64,000 nucleotides of DNA from Dryococelus australis (Eukaryota; Arthropoda; Insecta; Phasmatodea; Phasmatidae), in assembly GCA_029891345.1 (NCBI GenBank), contig CM056993.1:274092900-274156899 (forward strand), given 5' to 3'. Positions 22,890-35,889 of this stretch are shown one piece after another; the stretch's first letter is position 1; each line of letters opens with the position of its first letter. A program made the translations under genes and the position numbers. The notes beneath the pieces are model-generated. The model was not told the DNA's origin. It saw only the letters and a program-made list of their open reading frames with translations, and searched no databases.

Positions 22890-24150
22890 CTATATCGCCC
22901 AACCAGAAATTCTACTTTCTACCCTCCAAGATGGTTCTTCGTCGAAACAGAGGAGGGAGGCAATTGATGCATGACACATTTCTGCGCTTTTAGCAAGCGT
23001 TCTCTACTAAATGAGTTCACCCCATATTGGAACACATTCATCCTTATGGGGAAAGTCATGCCATTTAAAACAGTAATTGAGACCGATACATGCCTACAGG
23101 GTACTTTGGCATGGCCCTATTAATGCTACAGAAACGTGCTCCTAGATTTTACGTTCACCGAAACTTGCCCAGAAGCCATCACGTCAACACCCCTCTCAGA
23201 AGATTGTAGAACTTACCAAGCTACCCGCTTTCTCCAAGAAGGGTGCACTAGTTTTACAGTGCGCCGTTGGAGGGCAGCACGTATTCCATTGGAGCGCCAC
23301 AGCCTCCAAGAGCATGCCGAGGTTTGAAGTATGTCATCACTTCTGCACCCCGGCAATAAGGGACCAAGGCACCCCTCGTGACATCAGAGCTTCAACCCTC
23401 CTCCCCCGCGAAAAGCGGGGCTAGTTTCCCCCACACCCTTCAGGTCCAACAAGCTCTAGATTTTAGTACAAATAGAGCTAGCAGAGCAAACCACAGGGCA
23501 GTCTGCTGCACCTACACCACTGTGATGGTTGGCGGTGTCAGCCAAGGGCAAGTGCTGTGCTAACCCTTCATCCTTGTCCGCTAAATCGGGAGACTATCTG
23601 CAAGGGTGCACCAGCCACTAGACTCCTCTCTGCACTGGTGATCGCGGACAACCAGAGGCTGTCGACATCTTCAGCAGCTCAGGAGGACCACCGCCTTCCA
23701 GGTCTTCCACCTCATCAGTGGCTTCCAGCTTCAGCTCCAGTAGCTCCTGAAGACCGCCGACGCCAACCAAAGGGTCCTGACGATGTCACTTTTGCATTGA
23801 CCTCCCTTCCTTCCTTGGTATACCATCCTAAGATAAAACACGTCACGATGATGAAATCTCCTCTGGACGACCCCCCCCCGGGCTCTAGCGAAGTCATCGT
23901 CTTCGCCCTTCTGGTGAAGATGTCCTTCTTGCTCAACTTACGTTTCTTCAGAACCATCCCTGATATTCAAATATGATTTAATTAATTGTCTAATTAATTA
24001 ATTTCTTTGCCAGTACTAATTTCACACCACATAGTGTCTTATTACTTTAACCAGGTCGTCTTCACCTGGCAGTTTCTCAGAATTAAATTCTGTTAGTTAA
24101 TTTTTTGTTTATTCATTTCTTAATAACTCTAGGAGAGTGCAGAACCATGT
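22890..24150 (+). repeat. LTR-like repeat, hairpin family, copy 2
   Basis: Homologous to 30225-31100 in the same orientation: CCAAGATGGTTC, GAGGGAGG, TGATGCATGA, then CATGCCTACAGGGTACTT at about 23089-23106 (CATGTGCCTACAGGGTACTT at 30402). It carries the family hairpin at 24051-24069 (CCAGGT, loop CGTCTTC, ACCTGG). Its head matches copies 1 and 4 weakly. Edges are approximate, and overlapping frames inside show no known protein. Confidence 0.6.
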
Positions 24151-25800
24151 GTTTTGAATACGTAATTAATGAACGTATTTTGATTTCAAACTTCCTATGC
24201 ATTCTCAGTCATAACTATGAAACCCCTTTTAGACCCTTAAGGTAACTTTAAGAGTTTGCATTGTTCTTGCTCTAAGGTAAAGCTAGCTACTCCCGTATCA
24301 AACCACAAAGGTAGATAGACACACCTTAGAGGCAAACAGAGATCTGTTAGCAGGTAGATCATTGGGAGCGCCCTAAACACCCTAGGAACTCCTCCACTTG
24401 TGGAATCAAGGAACCACATATAGTCCATTCCCCATTGGAAGCAACTTTCTCGGAGCCCTGCTAAATATCTACTTGCAGGCCCGTTTCATATCCTTCCGCC
24501 CAATGTAAACAAACGTTGTCATGTGACCGCCATGTAGCATCTGTCAAAATCAATGTTTACATTCTATTGTGTGTGTAGATATGTTCGTATACTTTCGCTA
24601 CACCAAAAAATAATCAATGAAATGTGACTTCTACTTTTATGCCTGTCAAATATGTGGTTTACTATTTACAGCTTTTCAAAGAATTCTGTCTTAGGTCTAT
24701 TTCAAAAACTATTACGTACGAATATTCACAGTTTAGGCATATAACATTATTTAGGTAAGCTGTATGACATTTTAAAAATGTCTGAATTAACGATAGTTCT
24801 TACGGTTACGTTACAGTAACATATTTGTTTTCTACGACATAGCACATTACACGTAATGCACATTAATATTTTGCCGCGACTGTGTCAAACACCATTAAAA
24901 CTGCGGGGTAATGAACTGTAGTATTTATTGATATGTCGTGGGTTATTTCTTTAAAAGGACAGCCTCAGTTCTAATAACGAAGGAATAGCCAGTCCAACAA
25001 AAAGCGACATTAAAATCAAGCACGCAACTCATGTCGCTCATTTTTTGTTATAGAAACTTAAAATATAGCGGTGAACATGGACACAAATAAGCCTACCGTA
25101 ACTTTTATTCCGCTCATATTTATATGTATTGCTACTTAATGTGTATGAGGTTTATTGAAATTTATTGGGGCTGGGCTTGATTATTTTGTTGATTGGTGGT
25201 AAATCACGTTACACGACTGTGTTTCAAACATCGACCAGGGCAAAGGTACAGCGTTGTGATAAATAAACAGACGTGGATGTAAATAAATAAATTCGTCATA
25301 AAAACAGTTCACATTTACAACGTATAAATAGTTAATATCAAATATTTGAAATCACGCACACACAGAGCCAGCGTATTGACCACGATGCACAAAGGCACGT
25401 CATTTCACAGAATGGTTAACGAAACACACGTCACAGTATATTTATTTCTGCCATGGAAACACAGATTTATCACAACATCGTAACTTGCCTAGGTAGGTAT
25501 AATAAACACAAAGTCTACAAACATGATGTGGTAGTTTGAAGTATTTTTTGGAGTAAGTATAATTTACGCTTCGTTTGGTAAAACAGTAACACGCCATGTC
25601 ATGGCTCGCCACGTCTGCCAACTTTACTTTGTTTCTGCCCCGCCATCGTATCTAAATATATTAAAATAAGTATTCAAACATTAAAATCTCTTTTCAGTTG
25701 TAAATTACAAATTCAAAAATAATTATTTCGCTGTAATAAGTATGAAATATGCTACAATTGAAATTGAAAACATGTATAATTTCGTTTCATACTAACGAAG
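24150..25800. other. AT-rich non-coding DNA
   Basis: No gene-like frame. The stretch is consistent with intron of the minus-strand host gene. Confidence 0.5.
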
Positions 25801-25811
25801 TGAAACTTTCC

Positions 25812-25923
<112 letters not shown>

Positions 25924-26690
25924 ACCAAGCCTCGCTCAGCGGACAGTTGCTCTCGTTCGATAAAACAACATCGTACCATTATGGCCTACTCGCGATATTT
26001 TCCTCTGTTATTTTAAACTGTAAAAATGAGATACGTTACCATCGGGGCTACCTAAATATTTAAATATTCCAATAGGCACCGTTTAATTTACAAATAGTAC
26101 ACTAAAAAAAAAAGGTTAAAATAATATTTTAACTGTGAACTATTTCTTACCGACCGTTGCCAACACATCGCTGCTCTCGCTGTTATTAATTCATATTTAA
26201 GAAGAAATAAATATTACAAGTTATAGAAGATTATAAGGTAAAGATACATTTATTCAATAATACAGTACTCTAAAGTTAACCATAGTGTTACAAATTTGTG
26301 GAATACAGGTTATTGAAAAAACATGTTGACATGTTTTGCCTAGTGTTTTTTCAAAGGTTGATTTTCATAAGCCGCTTCCAATCAGGAATGGACTATAGTG
26401 TACTACTCCGCCACTGCTAGGTAACGGCCGGATTGAAGGACGCTTTATTTTAATCACTTGACCCATAGTGGATACCATACTTAGGATTCACTGCATAAAA
26501 CAACGTGAAATATATCCTAAGCTCTGTTCCACTGCTGGGTAAGCCAGAGGTTCCATCCATCACTGAATAACGGCTGGACCGGAACAACAGTCTGAAATAT
26601 TATGTTGAAGAGTCAGTGGTGTCTAGAAGTACATGTTAGGCTGACAACCAACAACCGGCTTCATCATAGGTACTTATTTTATTTGTTCTC

Positions 26691-27065
26691 ATGCCTTACT
26701 CAAAGAAAGGTGGTAACAAACCAAAATTAATAGTAAAAGAAATAGAGCAAGAGTTAGCTAATTTACCTCCCTCAGAGGCATAGAACAACATTCCTTTATT
26801 TTTGCCACCTTCAAAAGGACTAGGCAGCTGATGACTTGAACATCATTTAATTGAGCAGGACGGAGACACTCTGCAAATCACTACATCACTCCACCGTAAC
26901 CAGTGTCAGCTGCTGCTGACCGCCTCAACGAACCAGCCGGCAAGGAGGAGTGTGCAGCTGCACCGCTTCCAAAAGGTAACACCTCGGAAGAGAGTCGTAA
27001 ATGTGACACCTGACTTTGTCCCCATACGTAAACCCATTAGACCTACCCTGTACACTGGAGTATTG
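26691..27065 (+). pseudogene. Basic 'KKGG/RPTRP' ORF, orphan copy
   Basis: Starts ATG 26691 as MPYSKKGGNKPKLIVKEIEQ, then after stops and a frame change reads KVTPRKRVVNVTPDFVPIRKPIRPTL near 26970-27045. This matches the start and the RKPTRP segment of the ORFs at 12698, 38081 and (minus) 52704. No hairpin LTR is visible within the expected 450 bp upstream, so the 5' part is eroded or missing. No known domain. Confidence 0.45.
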
Positions 27066-29060
27066 CATAACCATTCACAGAGTTCCTTGTAATGCCTCCT
27101 TGCGACACTGGCATCTCAACGTGTTCAAGTCCGTTTCGTGTATTAAAACTAATCAGTATAAAATTAGCAGTAAGGGTTGAAATCCCCTGTTTCCAGCATA
27201 GGAAGTACGACCCCAAGCCCCCTAATTGGTAAAGTAACCCAACGTGGAGAACCCCACTTTAGCCGGTGCTTGTAAGTAAGGGCTTGTGTTCAACCTCCAA
27301 CGGTGTTAGGATTTCCATTTACATAAGACTCTTCACGTAGGATGATTTTCGACTGCAAGGTTTTTAATCCTCCCCCTCCCCATACACCATTGAGCCAATA
27401 GGCCAACAGTGCCGGGCTTCACAGAAAATTTGTATAATGTTGTAAAGTATACAAAATATGTCGCACAATTGCTATTCCATAGATGATAAAGTGACATGAG
27501 AAAGCAAAACCATGGGAACATGTTACACAAAATGGCATCTAATAATATGCACTTGTTGCACGATGGTGGACGTGCCAACTATGTAAGCTATCTTTCTTTT
27601 ATAGAGCAGTGAAATAATTTTTCCATGTACGGCATCTATGGCTGAGTTCTGCACATGTTTACATTTTATGCGCGAGGGATGAAGGTTATTTGTTAATGAA
27701 TGTGAGTGAACAAATTATTGCTGAATGCATCACTAGCATGCCATATTCTACTTTGGTAAGCTATTAAAATTGGCATCAGAATTTGTGATGCCGCACGTGT
27801 TATGTTGTTGCTATTTAATACAAATAAATTTTGAAATGCTCTTCTAAAACCATGTAATACGTCCGTTGAATATACATAAAAAATATGTAATACTTGTATT
27901 CTAAAGCGATGATAATGTTATTAAGCATAGCCTTTACCTGTTACATAAATCTAAAATACATGTAGGCCTTATCTCTAGACGTTTTGAGATACACCTGTCA
28001 TATTGTAGTAGAAACTGAAACCATGTAAAATATTAAATGGAAGTTGGAAATTATAACAAGATGTCCAAAAAGAAGTGATGAAATAAACAGTGGATGTAAT
28101 ATATATATATATGTGAACTGGCCTGTAACATGGCATTTACTAAAAATTGATCATATTTGAACTTAATGCTGCAAATTAGGATATGAAAATGTGGGAAAAA
28201 CTTTTAAATCTGTATGTAGTTGGATATTTTAAAATCATAATTGATTGCTTTTTTAATAAATTAAAGGAATTGTTTACTAAATGTGTCATCAATATTCATT
28301 TACAGTAAAATTAATTCTTCATTACACCATTTTATAATTTTTCCATTAGGTAATACAAATTCTTTACAAAACAAAGAAATTTTTCTATTTCTAGCTACAG
28401 TACTAGGTCGTCTTGACTTATCTCGGCGGCTCGTCCAGTAGCTCATTTATTTTTTGGGATATGAACAAATGCACATTGATAAGACACCAATTTGTGTAAC
28501 ATGTTGCAGTGGTTTTGCTTTCTCAAGTCACGTTACCATCTGTGGAATAGTAATCGTGTGATGTATATTCGTAAACATTGCAACATAACACAAATTTTCT
28601 GTCATAAATGTTTTATAGGGGAGAAATTAGGTCGGAATTTATTATGTTTGTACGGAATCGTGACTTCATAATATTTACAGGAATACAAAATTCAATGTGG
28701 CCTATACTTGAAATATTAATTATCCCTCATTTTTCATCAAAAACTTCTGGTGCGGCCTATACACGCACGTGGTATTAACACACATCTTATGGAGAAAATA
28801 GCGGGACTGAACATTTGTATGTTCTCCCCAGCTGACTGCAATTGCAATAACTGATACCACTCATCAGAAGCATACAATCACACCCATGGACTACCACCAC
28901 CTCCACAAAACACACAAAACACTAGTAATTTGATTCTGCTGTTTAGTACCCACAATACACATTTTACAGTTAGCTCTTCACTGAACTTGAATGGTTAACG
29001 GTACGCTAGAGAGACATCTCACTGCAGGTATGGCACAAAAACATTCTAAAAATCATACTT
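27065..29060. other. AT-rich non-coding DNA (probable intron)
   Basis: No coding similarity on either strand. It contains a short (AT)n run at 28100-28112. The stretch lies just downstream of the host exon at 29191-29063 and so is probably part of its intron. Confidence 0.5.
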
Positions 29061-29062
29061 AC

Positions 29063-29191
29063 ATGTTCAACAATTATTTGGCTACCTTCTTCAATGGAAA
29101 TTTTCTCAGTATCACTTGTGGCCAGAATGATGAGGGATGCTTCAGTAAACTCAGACCCCTGTATGTAAGTAACTGGAATGTGATTTTCAAC
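29063..29191 (-). CDS. Host gene, internal exon
   Basis: A 129-base exon of 43 codons, phase 0 at both ends. The acceptor is TGTCTGTCTTCAG before 29191, and the donor CAT/GTAAGTATG lies at 29063/29062. It encodes VENHIPVTYIQGSEF, TEASLIILATSDTEK and ISIEEGSQIIVEH, a clean acidic/hydrophobic sequence with no decay. A longer version with an alternative acceptor (TTTTTAAG, exon start 29237) would open in phase 2 and would not join the exon at 45988, so the shorter exon is preferred. Family not recognised. Confidence 0.65.
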
Positions 29192-29289
29192 CTGAAGACA
29201 GACATATTCAAAAATTTTGGTACCATTTTTGTGCCACCTTAAAAACAAAAACACAAACTTACATACATAAAAAACATAAAAACACACAA

Positions 29290-30220
29290 AGGCAGAATAA
29301 ATGGAAGAAAAGGAAAGTGAAGGAACAGTTAAAAATTTAACATAACTCAGTAAAATAGCAACAGTACATAAGGATAGTTAAAACAGGGCTAACCAGGAAC
29401 AAAAGGAAACAACAAAAACAATATATTTGAGAGCATTTAAAAACACTAATACTGGAAAAATAAACTTTTGCGTTCAATTTATAGACATCAAGTAAACATA
29501 ATAAGACAAAATTTAACTCTCAATATGTCATGGAGCTGTTAATTGCATTACAGGACACATATTCAAAGAATTATCACAAATCAAAAACAAGAATTTGAAA
29601 ATTGGACATTTCACAATTCAAAAGGCACTGTCAGCCGTTAATTGTAATTAAAAAAAAAAAAAAAACCCACTAATACAAATTGACTAAACTTAAAATAAAA
29701 TTTATTTAAAAGTTGCCTCTTTGAACAGGTTTTTTAATTTTTGACTTCCAGACACACACTAACTTGCAAATGAATTTCATTATTCTCTAATAAAATCAAT
29801 TTCAGAGTTGATGTTGGAAGCCTGAGGCATCTTACAGCATACACATACTTTTCACATACATTCTTTCCATGCCCTCAACGTAATACACAACCATCCAAAA
29901 AGTGTTCCAACCTTATTTTACTTAGCATGCATTGCACCAACAGCGGTACACAATACACTGGTGTGACCCAGATTCTGTCCTTTCCTTCCTATGGGAGCAA
30001 AGAGCTCATCGACCAAACAGCTGGTTGCTTGCCGCTTCGCCCGCCACAAGCCAGCCCACGCACCAAGATCCCAAGAAAGAGAGAGAGACAGAGCAATGTA
30101 ACTGTTGCCAAATTTCACGCACCCAGCCACAGATAAGGGCGTGCTGCACCACCCCAGGGAGTGCACACACAAAATAGAGAGCACAGCAGAAGCACACCTC
30201 AAACTTCTCGTATGGTGACA
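29290..30220. other. AT-rich to mixed non-coding DNA
   Basis: No recognised gene. It contains a poly-A run at 29650-29665 and several mutually overlapping frames at 29918-30278 that resemble nothing known. Confidence 0.5.
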
Positions 30221-30224
30221 GTTC

Positions 30225-31100
30225 GACATCACCCACAAGAATTACATTTTTTTTCTCGTCCAGATGGTTCAACATCACAACAGGAAGGGAACGAGTGATG
30301 CGTGATGCTCTGCGTAGCTTTAATGCACATTCGGCTTTGCCTCACCTGAACACAGTTCAATTTTGCCTTGGTAAGTCATACACAGTACTTGAACAGGATG
30401 GACATGTGCCTACAGGGTACTTACTCCCTTGCAATGATGAATGATATTACAGACACATCAGTCCAGCTTGTACTGTTCATCCATTACTCCAAGAAGACAT
30501 CATGCACACACATGTAAAGTGAGACTGTATTATCTGCCGCATCAGCAATTCTTCCCACAGCAGAAGATGGTTGCAGACAACATGGGGGGGGGGGGGGGGA
30601 GTAATCTCCTTCCTCATCCCTTGTTTACTCCGGCCCAAGCCTTTATCAGTATATAATGCCCTGCGCAGCCTGAAAACTTCAGTCTATGTTTCTTCCACCA
30701 CTCTCTTCAGGGTCGAATGAAGCCTACTATTAATGTCAACCCCTCCAGAAGCCTCTTCTGCACCTGCAGCAATGCCCCCTAAAAGCTCCTAGAAGACTCG
30801 ACCACTGCTCCTGAAGATGCAGAAAGCTCCTTCCTTACCGCCCCTTGGTAACTGCCATTGACTGTCCTCTTCAAGGACCTCTCCTGCATTACCAAACAAT
30901 AACGACAAACCTTATAACTACTCTTCTGTTAGTCACCACCATCTGTCCCTTCAGGACAACAACGTAGATAGTTAGGGCCAGTTGTTATCACCTTCTTTCT
31001 CAGGTTTAGAACCAGATCGCCTTTACCTGGCTGAGCGTAGCTTAACTTGTGTGTCCATTCAGGTTAGTTGTACGCGGTAGTATGGGCCACCGTGTCTATT
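30225..31100 (+). repeat. LTR-like repeat, hairpin family, copy 3
   Basis: Homologous to 22890-24150 (CCAGATGGTTC, TGATGCGTGA, GCCTACAGGGTACTT). It carries the family hairpin at 31012-31030 (CCAGAT, loop CGCCTTT, ACCTGG; one mismatch). A 16-17 base poly-G tract lies at about 30584-30600. No KKGG/RPTRP ORF was found downstream. Confidence 0.6.
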
Positions 31101-31740
31101 CTCGGTTGAATATACACGTGATCCAAACTGACTTCTAGGTCTGATTTCTAAGTGTCGCTGAGTTAACCTAATATAGAATGAGCCCGTTTGAGCGAAGCCA
31201 GACGACCATGCTCACCAAAGCCAAATACACACCCATTAGAAGGACACCCGAGCTATGCCCCATGGTATAGTACAGTAGAGACCCGACCACTAGGAATACC
31301 TCCACCAGGTGTCTATCCAATCAAGCTAACATGTATTCCGCCATCACTCTCTACGGGCCTGGAAAGGAATAAGAGTTAGTCTTGACGAACTAACCCCTGG
31401 GGATAACACTCCCAAGTGTCATAAGTGTGCAGTCTGAGGAAACCCACCACTTTGTCCACCACTCTATACAGGGTCGGAAAAAGGTGGCTTCGCCTGTAGC
31501 CGTCTACTGTTGCACGGCAAGTAAAGTTACATGTGACATTTATAAATAAAGGTGACAGATAATAGGCCTTCCGTTACCTAGGCCGGTCCTAGTTAAGTAC
31601 CTAATAACTAATAAAACATGAAAACCCTTTTAAAATTATTAATCTAATAATACTAATAATGCGTATGGGGCTTGCATGATTAAAAAAAAACAAATAACCT
31701 TCTATTCTTAATTATAACACAGTTTAACTCTTGTAATGAA
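31100..31740. other. Unassigned stretch
   Basis: No recognisable protein; the short frame at 31188-31379 is unsupported. The end of the stretch is AT-rich. Confidence 0.4.
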
Positions 31741-33090
31741 TAAGTTTATTGGCAATAATATGAAATATTTACAATAAATATTAAACACTGATAATGAGGA
31801 TTTGAAAACACTGGACTTTAACAGACACATAAAACAATTAAGGCTCTCTAAAACATTATTTACATTTTAACTTTGGGGGAAAAAAAATTTAAATATAGAC
31901 AACAAAGACTAATTAATATTTACAAAAACAATATATGCTTTCTTTCTGGAGAAAGTTTCTTTATAATTCAGGCCCAGGCCTGCACTGTACTGCTTTCTTG
32001 AGAAGTTTTAATTTTCACTAGTTACACTTATGATGTCTTTGCGTATCTGTGCAACATTTCACTTTTTTTTTTGCTGTATTTCGGCACTGTATTTATGGAG
32101 CATCCGAAACGTTTTACGTCATTGTTTTGTAATGTAGCACTATAGTTACGTGTGCTACAAAGATTGGCGAGACTGTTAATACACAATTTGTTTTCTATTC
32201 ACTTACAATTTAAATACACAGTTAATTGGTGTTCAGCATATGATTGCTGTAGTGTGTCTGTTTATTTATTGGTACTTAAAACACACACACAGTATTAGCA
32301 GCTGTTGAAAAAATGTTTTGTGAACTCGCGTGGTTAGAGTTTACTGGCTGTGGTGTTTTGGAGTCTTGTGCTTCAGTGGCCGACCCCTCTTCCTTAGGTC
32401 CTCATACTTTCGGTAAAGCCACGTAAACCTGGAAGTGGGCTGCCAGGGAGATTCCCTATAGCGACCAAGTTGTGAGGAGATGCGGCAGGCACGTGCAGGC
32501 ATCTCTCACATCTGGCTGCTGGGTCCAGAGTTCGTGCCCTACGCGGCCAGCTCGGTGCGACCTAGCACCAGGGAACGTGTTATAGCCTTCTCCTCCTGGA
32601 GAAGCTCTCTTGAGGTGGCCGTCAGAGGTCAGGGCTTTTCGGAATCCCCTATCTCGATGGCCATGTGATGCACATCCTCCCACACAGGAGGGGAAGCATC
32701 TACTACCTCTGCGCTGTCCAGCATCGGGATCTGGAGGTCTGCCAAGTCCTCCTGGATTGGCGTGGCTGATTTCGTGATGGCCGGAGGTAGAGGCTCTTCG
32801 GAATCCCCTACCCAGACAGCATGCTGTGGTCCATCTCCCTTGGGGATGGGGCTGGGACGTGGAGGTCCCCTGTCTAGAGAACTTCACCATGATACCTCTC
32901 CAATCTCGTGGAAGTCATCTGGCCATGTTGGGCCAATGTCCGCCGGATATATGTGCTGGGCATTGAGAGCAGGGTCCGGATGAAGGCGCCTCCCCTATAC
33001 GCCGGAGATGGTGGTGGTGTCCTGGTGAGGTTCAAGCGGTGATACCTTTTTCCGGCAGCTGATCGAGGCATGGGCACCCTCTGCAATAGG
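31740..33090 (-). pseudogene. Minus-strand retroelement remnant, Pro/Asp-rich ORF
   Basis: On the minus strand a largely open frame runs from about 33050 to 32330. It gives DIGPTWPDDFHEIGEVSW, then GDSEEPLPPAITKSATPI, EDLADLQIPMLDSAEVVDA, a second similar GDSEKP segment, and ends SPWQPTSRFTWLYRKYEDLRKRG just before a stop at about 32350. Three or more internal stops are present. The two GDSE(E/K)P segments reflect an internal duplication of about 150 bp (near 32770-32820 and 32620-32660). The basic tail and acidic Pro-rich body recall the extension of the retroelement at 61-62.5 kb, but direct homology was not shown. A short palindrome TTATTGGCAATAA lies at 31747-31759. Confidence 0.4.
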
Positions 33091-33099
33091 TATTCGACC

Positions 33100-33364
33100 T
33101 CTAGGGTGGTCTACTAGGGAGGATCGTACTCTCTCTAGAGCCGTGTAAGACCAAGGTCTGTAAAAGAGGAGGTTGGCCCAAGAAGGACCATATAGTGAGG
33201 GGTCTGGGGGGCGAGGGGCAGAGGTGTGACGCAGTCTGCAGGCCTCCTAGGCAGCCCTGCCCTGGCCGCCCAGCCTGCATTCCTCGCAGCATTACTTCCC
33301 GTGCGAGCAAGCTATTTGTTGTTATGACGATGGCCACGTGTTTTCTGTTGTCTGAGTAGACTGT
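33100..33364. other. Unassigned stretch
   Basis: Mixed-composition DNA between the retroelement remnant and the THAP fragment; no recognised feature. Confidence 0.4.
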
Positions 33365-33543
33365 ATGATGCCAGATACAAGATGTGCTGTTACAGTTGGC
33401 AACAATAGTTTCGATAAAACGAAATTGCACTGAAGGATGTGCAGAAAACAGAATGTACCTTTAAATGTAGAAGAGAAGAAAAATTCAACCCAGATACATC
33501 TTACATCTGCTCTCAACACTTTGAAGAAAATGTTGTGTTTTGA
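33365..33543 (+). pseudogene. THAP zinc-finger domain fragment
   Basis: Opens MMPDTRCAVTVGNNSFDKTK (start of a THAP C2CH domain; the second Cys is replaced by Gly). After a frame shift it continues LKDVQKTECTFKCRREEKFNPDTSYICSQHFEENVVF and stops at 33541. The block CRR..KFNPDTSYICS.HF is diagnostic for THAP, a DNA-binding fold of P-element transposases and THAP proteins. The lost Cys, the frameshift and the missing AVPTL-like end mark it as a dead fragment of a THAP gene or P-like element. Downstream sequence to 33760 is not transposase-like. Confidence 0.8.
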
Positions 33544-34189
33544 AACAAGTTTTGGAGGACAAATATATCCAGTATCGATATCTAACAATTCCCAAATCAT
33601 TTGGACAGCTATAATAAAGAGTAAAATAACTTTCAGCAGCATTATAATTGTTATCATGAACTCCCGGCTTATAACAATGTTTATTGCTATTGTTTTATGC
33701 TTCTGGTTTATGATTCCGAACTGACAGGGAACTGCTTTCTTTGAATTGAACAATTAAGTAATACTACCACATTGTTTGAAAATTTTCCCGTAGAATCGCG
33801 GAAAAGTACTGGTGAAAATTGACGCATGCCAGGGTTACTTACTATATGGCACGGTCATTGTGGTTTTAGTTTGCGCAAGTCAGCATGCACGTAGGGTGGT
33901 TTTATATTCTCGTGTATGCTTCTGGCTGGAAACCTTTACTGGGCACGTTGCCCTACGTGCCGGTATAGAATTGGTTATAGCCTGGCTGGCTAATCTGTAT
34001 CGGTCGTTCATCCTGTTTTTTACCACTGTTTCAGATGTTGAAGGGGTAGTGAGGCGGGAGGTGATGGGGTTACCTGGCTTACCAGTAGAATCTTCAGCTG
34101 ACTGAAGGGTAGTAGTCTGCTGCAGGCTGGAGCCGCTGATGCAGTCAGTTGGAAAGGAGTTGAGGGCACCGTGTCGGCCAACACATTAC

Positions 34190-35872
34190 CGTAAGTTCCA
34201 GTTGGCGATTCCTAGGCATCTCTCAGTCCCGTGTACCCAACCACTCAAGATGGGGTGGTACTCTGGGTGTGTATGGGTTGGTGGTGACGTGAATAAAAGG
34301 TAGTTACACACGGGACAGGACTGTCTCTCCTGTTGCCTAACTAAGGCGGCAGGGTCACATTTCGCCTGTCGTTCCGCTGTGGGCTGAGTTACTACAGTTC
34401 GCTACTTGGTAGCAAGGTGAGCGATCCTATGCTCCTCTCTCCATGAGCCATGCCTTACCTTAAACAGCATAGAGTGGTAACCACTGTTGAAGGGAACGGG
34501 TCAAGCACTACAGACGTGAGAGAAAAACCTAGATTAGTGTATGCCCAGTAGAGGCTGGTAGCACGAGCCCGGTGCTTCAGAAGGCGAACCTTAGCGGGCG
34601 AACCAGAAGCGTTGAAGCCGTATGGGGCCACCACTACTCCGACTGGGTGTGAGTTCCCAACCAAGGCCAGGCCGTAACACCCAAGCAAATACCCCCGCTA
34701 GCACCTAGGTGCTCCCGTAGGGATACAATTAGGATGTACTGTCTCTCTAAGGTTGGAAGTATTTCTAGTGGTTGTGGCTCCTCTGTTTTATCCCTACAGC
34801 ACCTAAGTGCTCCAGGTGAGGATGCAACAGGTGGCCATCTAATTGGTGTGTTCCAGGACTGTAGCCTCCTGAAAGGGGCTCCAGTCGTAGCTAATTCGTA
34901 GTAAAATACCCAATCTCGGTCGGTAGTGCACAACTGGTATCTTCCTAGCAGGCGTATTCAAGATAACTTTGGACTAAGACTCGCGGCTTAGAAGAACAAA
35001 GATGTGTTTATTGAAGTCGCAATAAACACATGTGACTCGTGCTAACTCCTACCAAGTAGTCGGGTTGCTGGAAGTAAACCAACATGATCCAGGTGTAGGT
35101 GACCTGGTCCTATGCTAGTTGGAAACTTGAGGTAAAAGGATGGTAAATTATAAAAACAAATGAGATAACTACTAAACGGGTTGTCTATATGAGGCAACTG
35201 AAGTCGAAGACCACTGCTCTAGTAGCAGGTTATGTTTAATGTCAGTGTTATCAATAGAAGAGCTTCTGGTAACCGATGGTGGTTGACGTCACTAGAGTCT
35301 CTGGTAGCTGTGGCTGCAGAAGCCTATGGTGATGGCAATGGTAGCAGCCTTTGGTGGCTGTTGGTGGTGGTTGACGTCAATGAGTGCAGCCTATGGTGGC
35401 TGCTGTGGCTGTTGAAGTCACTGGTGGTAGCAGACTCTGGTAACTGTCGAAGAGCTTTCAGTTGTAGAAGACCCCAGCACGTGAAGTGAAGGAGCAAGCA
35501 CTATGAACTTGAAAAATACACTCGCAAGCCCGGCTGCGCATGGACTTATATAGTCAGAAGGCAAGGTATGGTGGCGGACCGTGGGGAAGGGCGTGTGACG
35601 TTCCTTGGTAGCATGGCTGGAGTGGGAGGAAGAACCCTCTAGTCATTACTCTGCTTCGAGCATCTTTGGCAGAGCTCAGCCGTGCCCTGAGGCGGCTGAC
35701 AGCTTGTTGGCACTCAGCATGGGGGAGGGAGGGGGCCACATGCTCGCTGAAGACACAACCTTGATATCCACGTGTTTGGGCCCCAGCTGGATTTGGGCGG
35801 CCCGCAACGTCCATGTACAGGTTTGCGGGTTCAACTCTCACGTGGGTTAAACTAGGAATACTTGTCATGACA
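34190..35872 (-). repeat. LTR-like repeat, AATAAA-hairpin family, copy 1
   Basis: Homologous to 57630-59196 in the same orientation over about 1.4 kb. Shared landmarks include TCAGTCCCGT, GCACCTAGGTGCTC, TAATTGGTGTGTT, CCAGGTGTA.G.GACCTGGTCCTA and CTCTCACGTGGGTTAAA. Promoter-like features point to transcription on the minus strand: TATATAAG at 35545-35552 and, about 520 bp on, an AATAAA within the hairpin 35002-35031. The likely 5' end is TGTCATGACAAG at 35872. A GGTGGCTGT-type degenerate triplet repeat (35270-35440) is specific to this copy. Lower edge approximate. Confidence 0.7.
35002..35031. repeat. 12-bp perfect hairpin containing AATAAA on both strands
   Basis: ATGTGTTTATTG (35002-35013), loop AAGTCG, then CAATAAACACAT (35020-35031). 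AATAAA is present on both strands. The equivalent hairpin in the second copy is at 58478-58507 with a different but still fully paired stem. Confidence 0.95.
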
Positions 35873-35889
35873 TGGCGATGAGTCATCAT

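Noticed and set aside
29063..29237. Longer version of the host exon starting at 29237
   Set aside because: It would open in phase 2 and could not be joined to the phase-0 exon ending at 45988; the acceptor at 29192 fits better.
33820..33831. Third TGACGCATGCCA, as at the heads of LTR copies 1 and 4
   Set aside because: The following sequence does not match those LTRs, so the 12-mer is probably coincidental.
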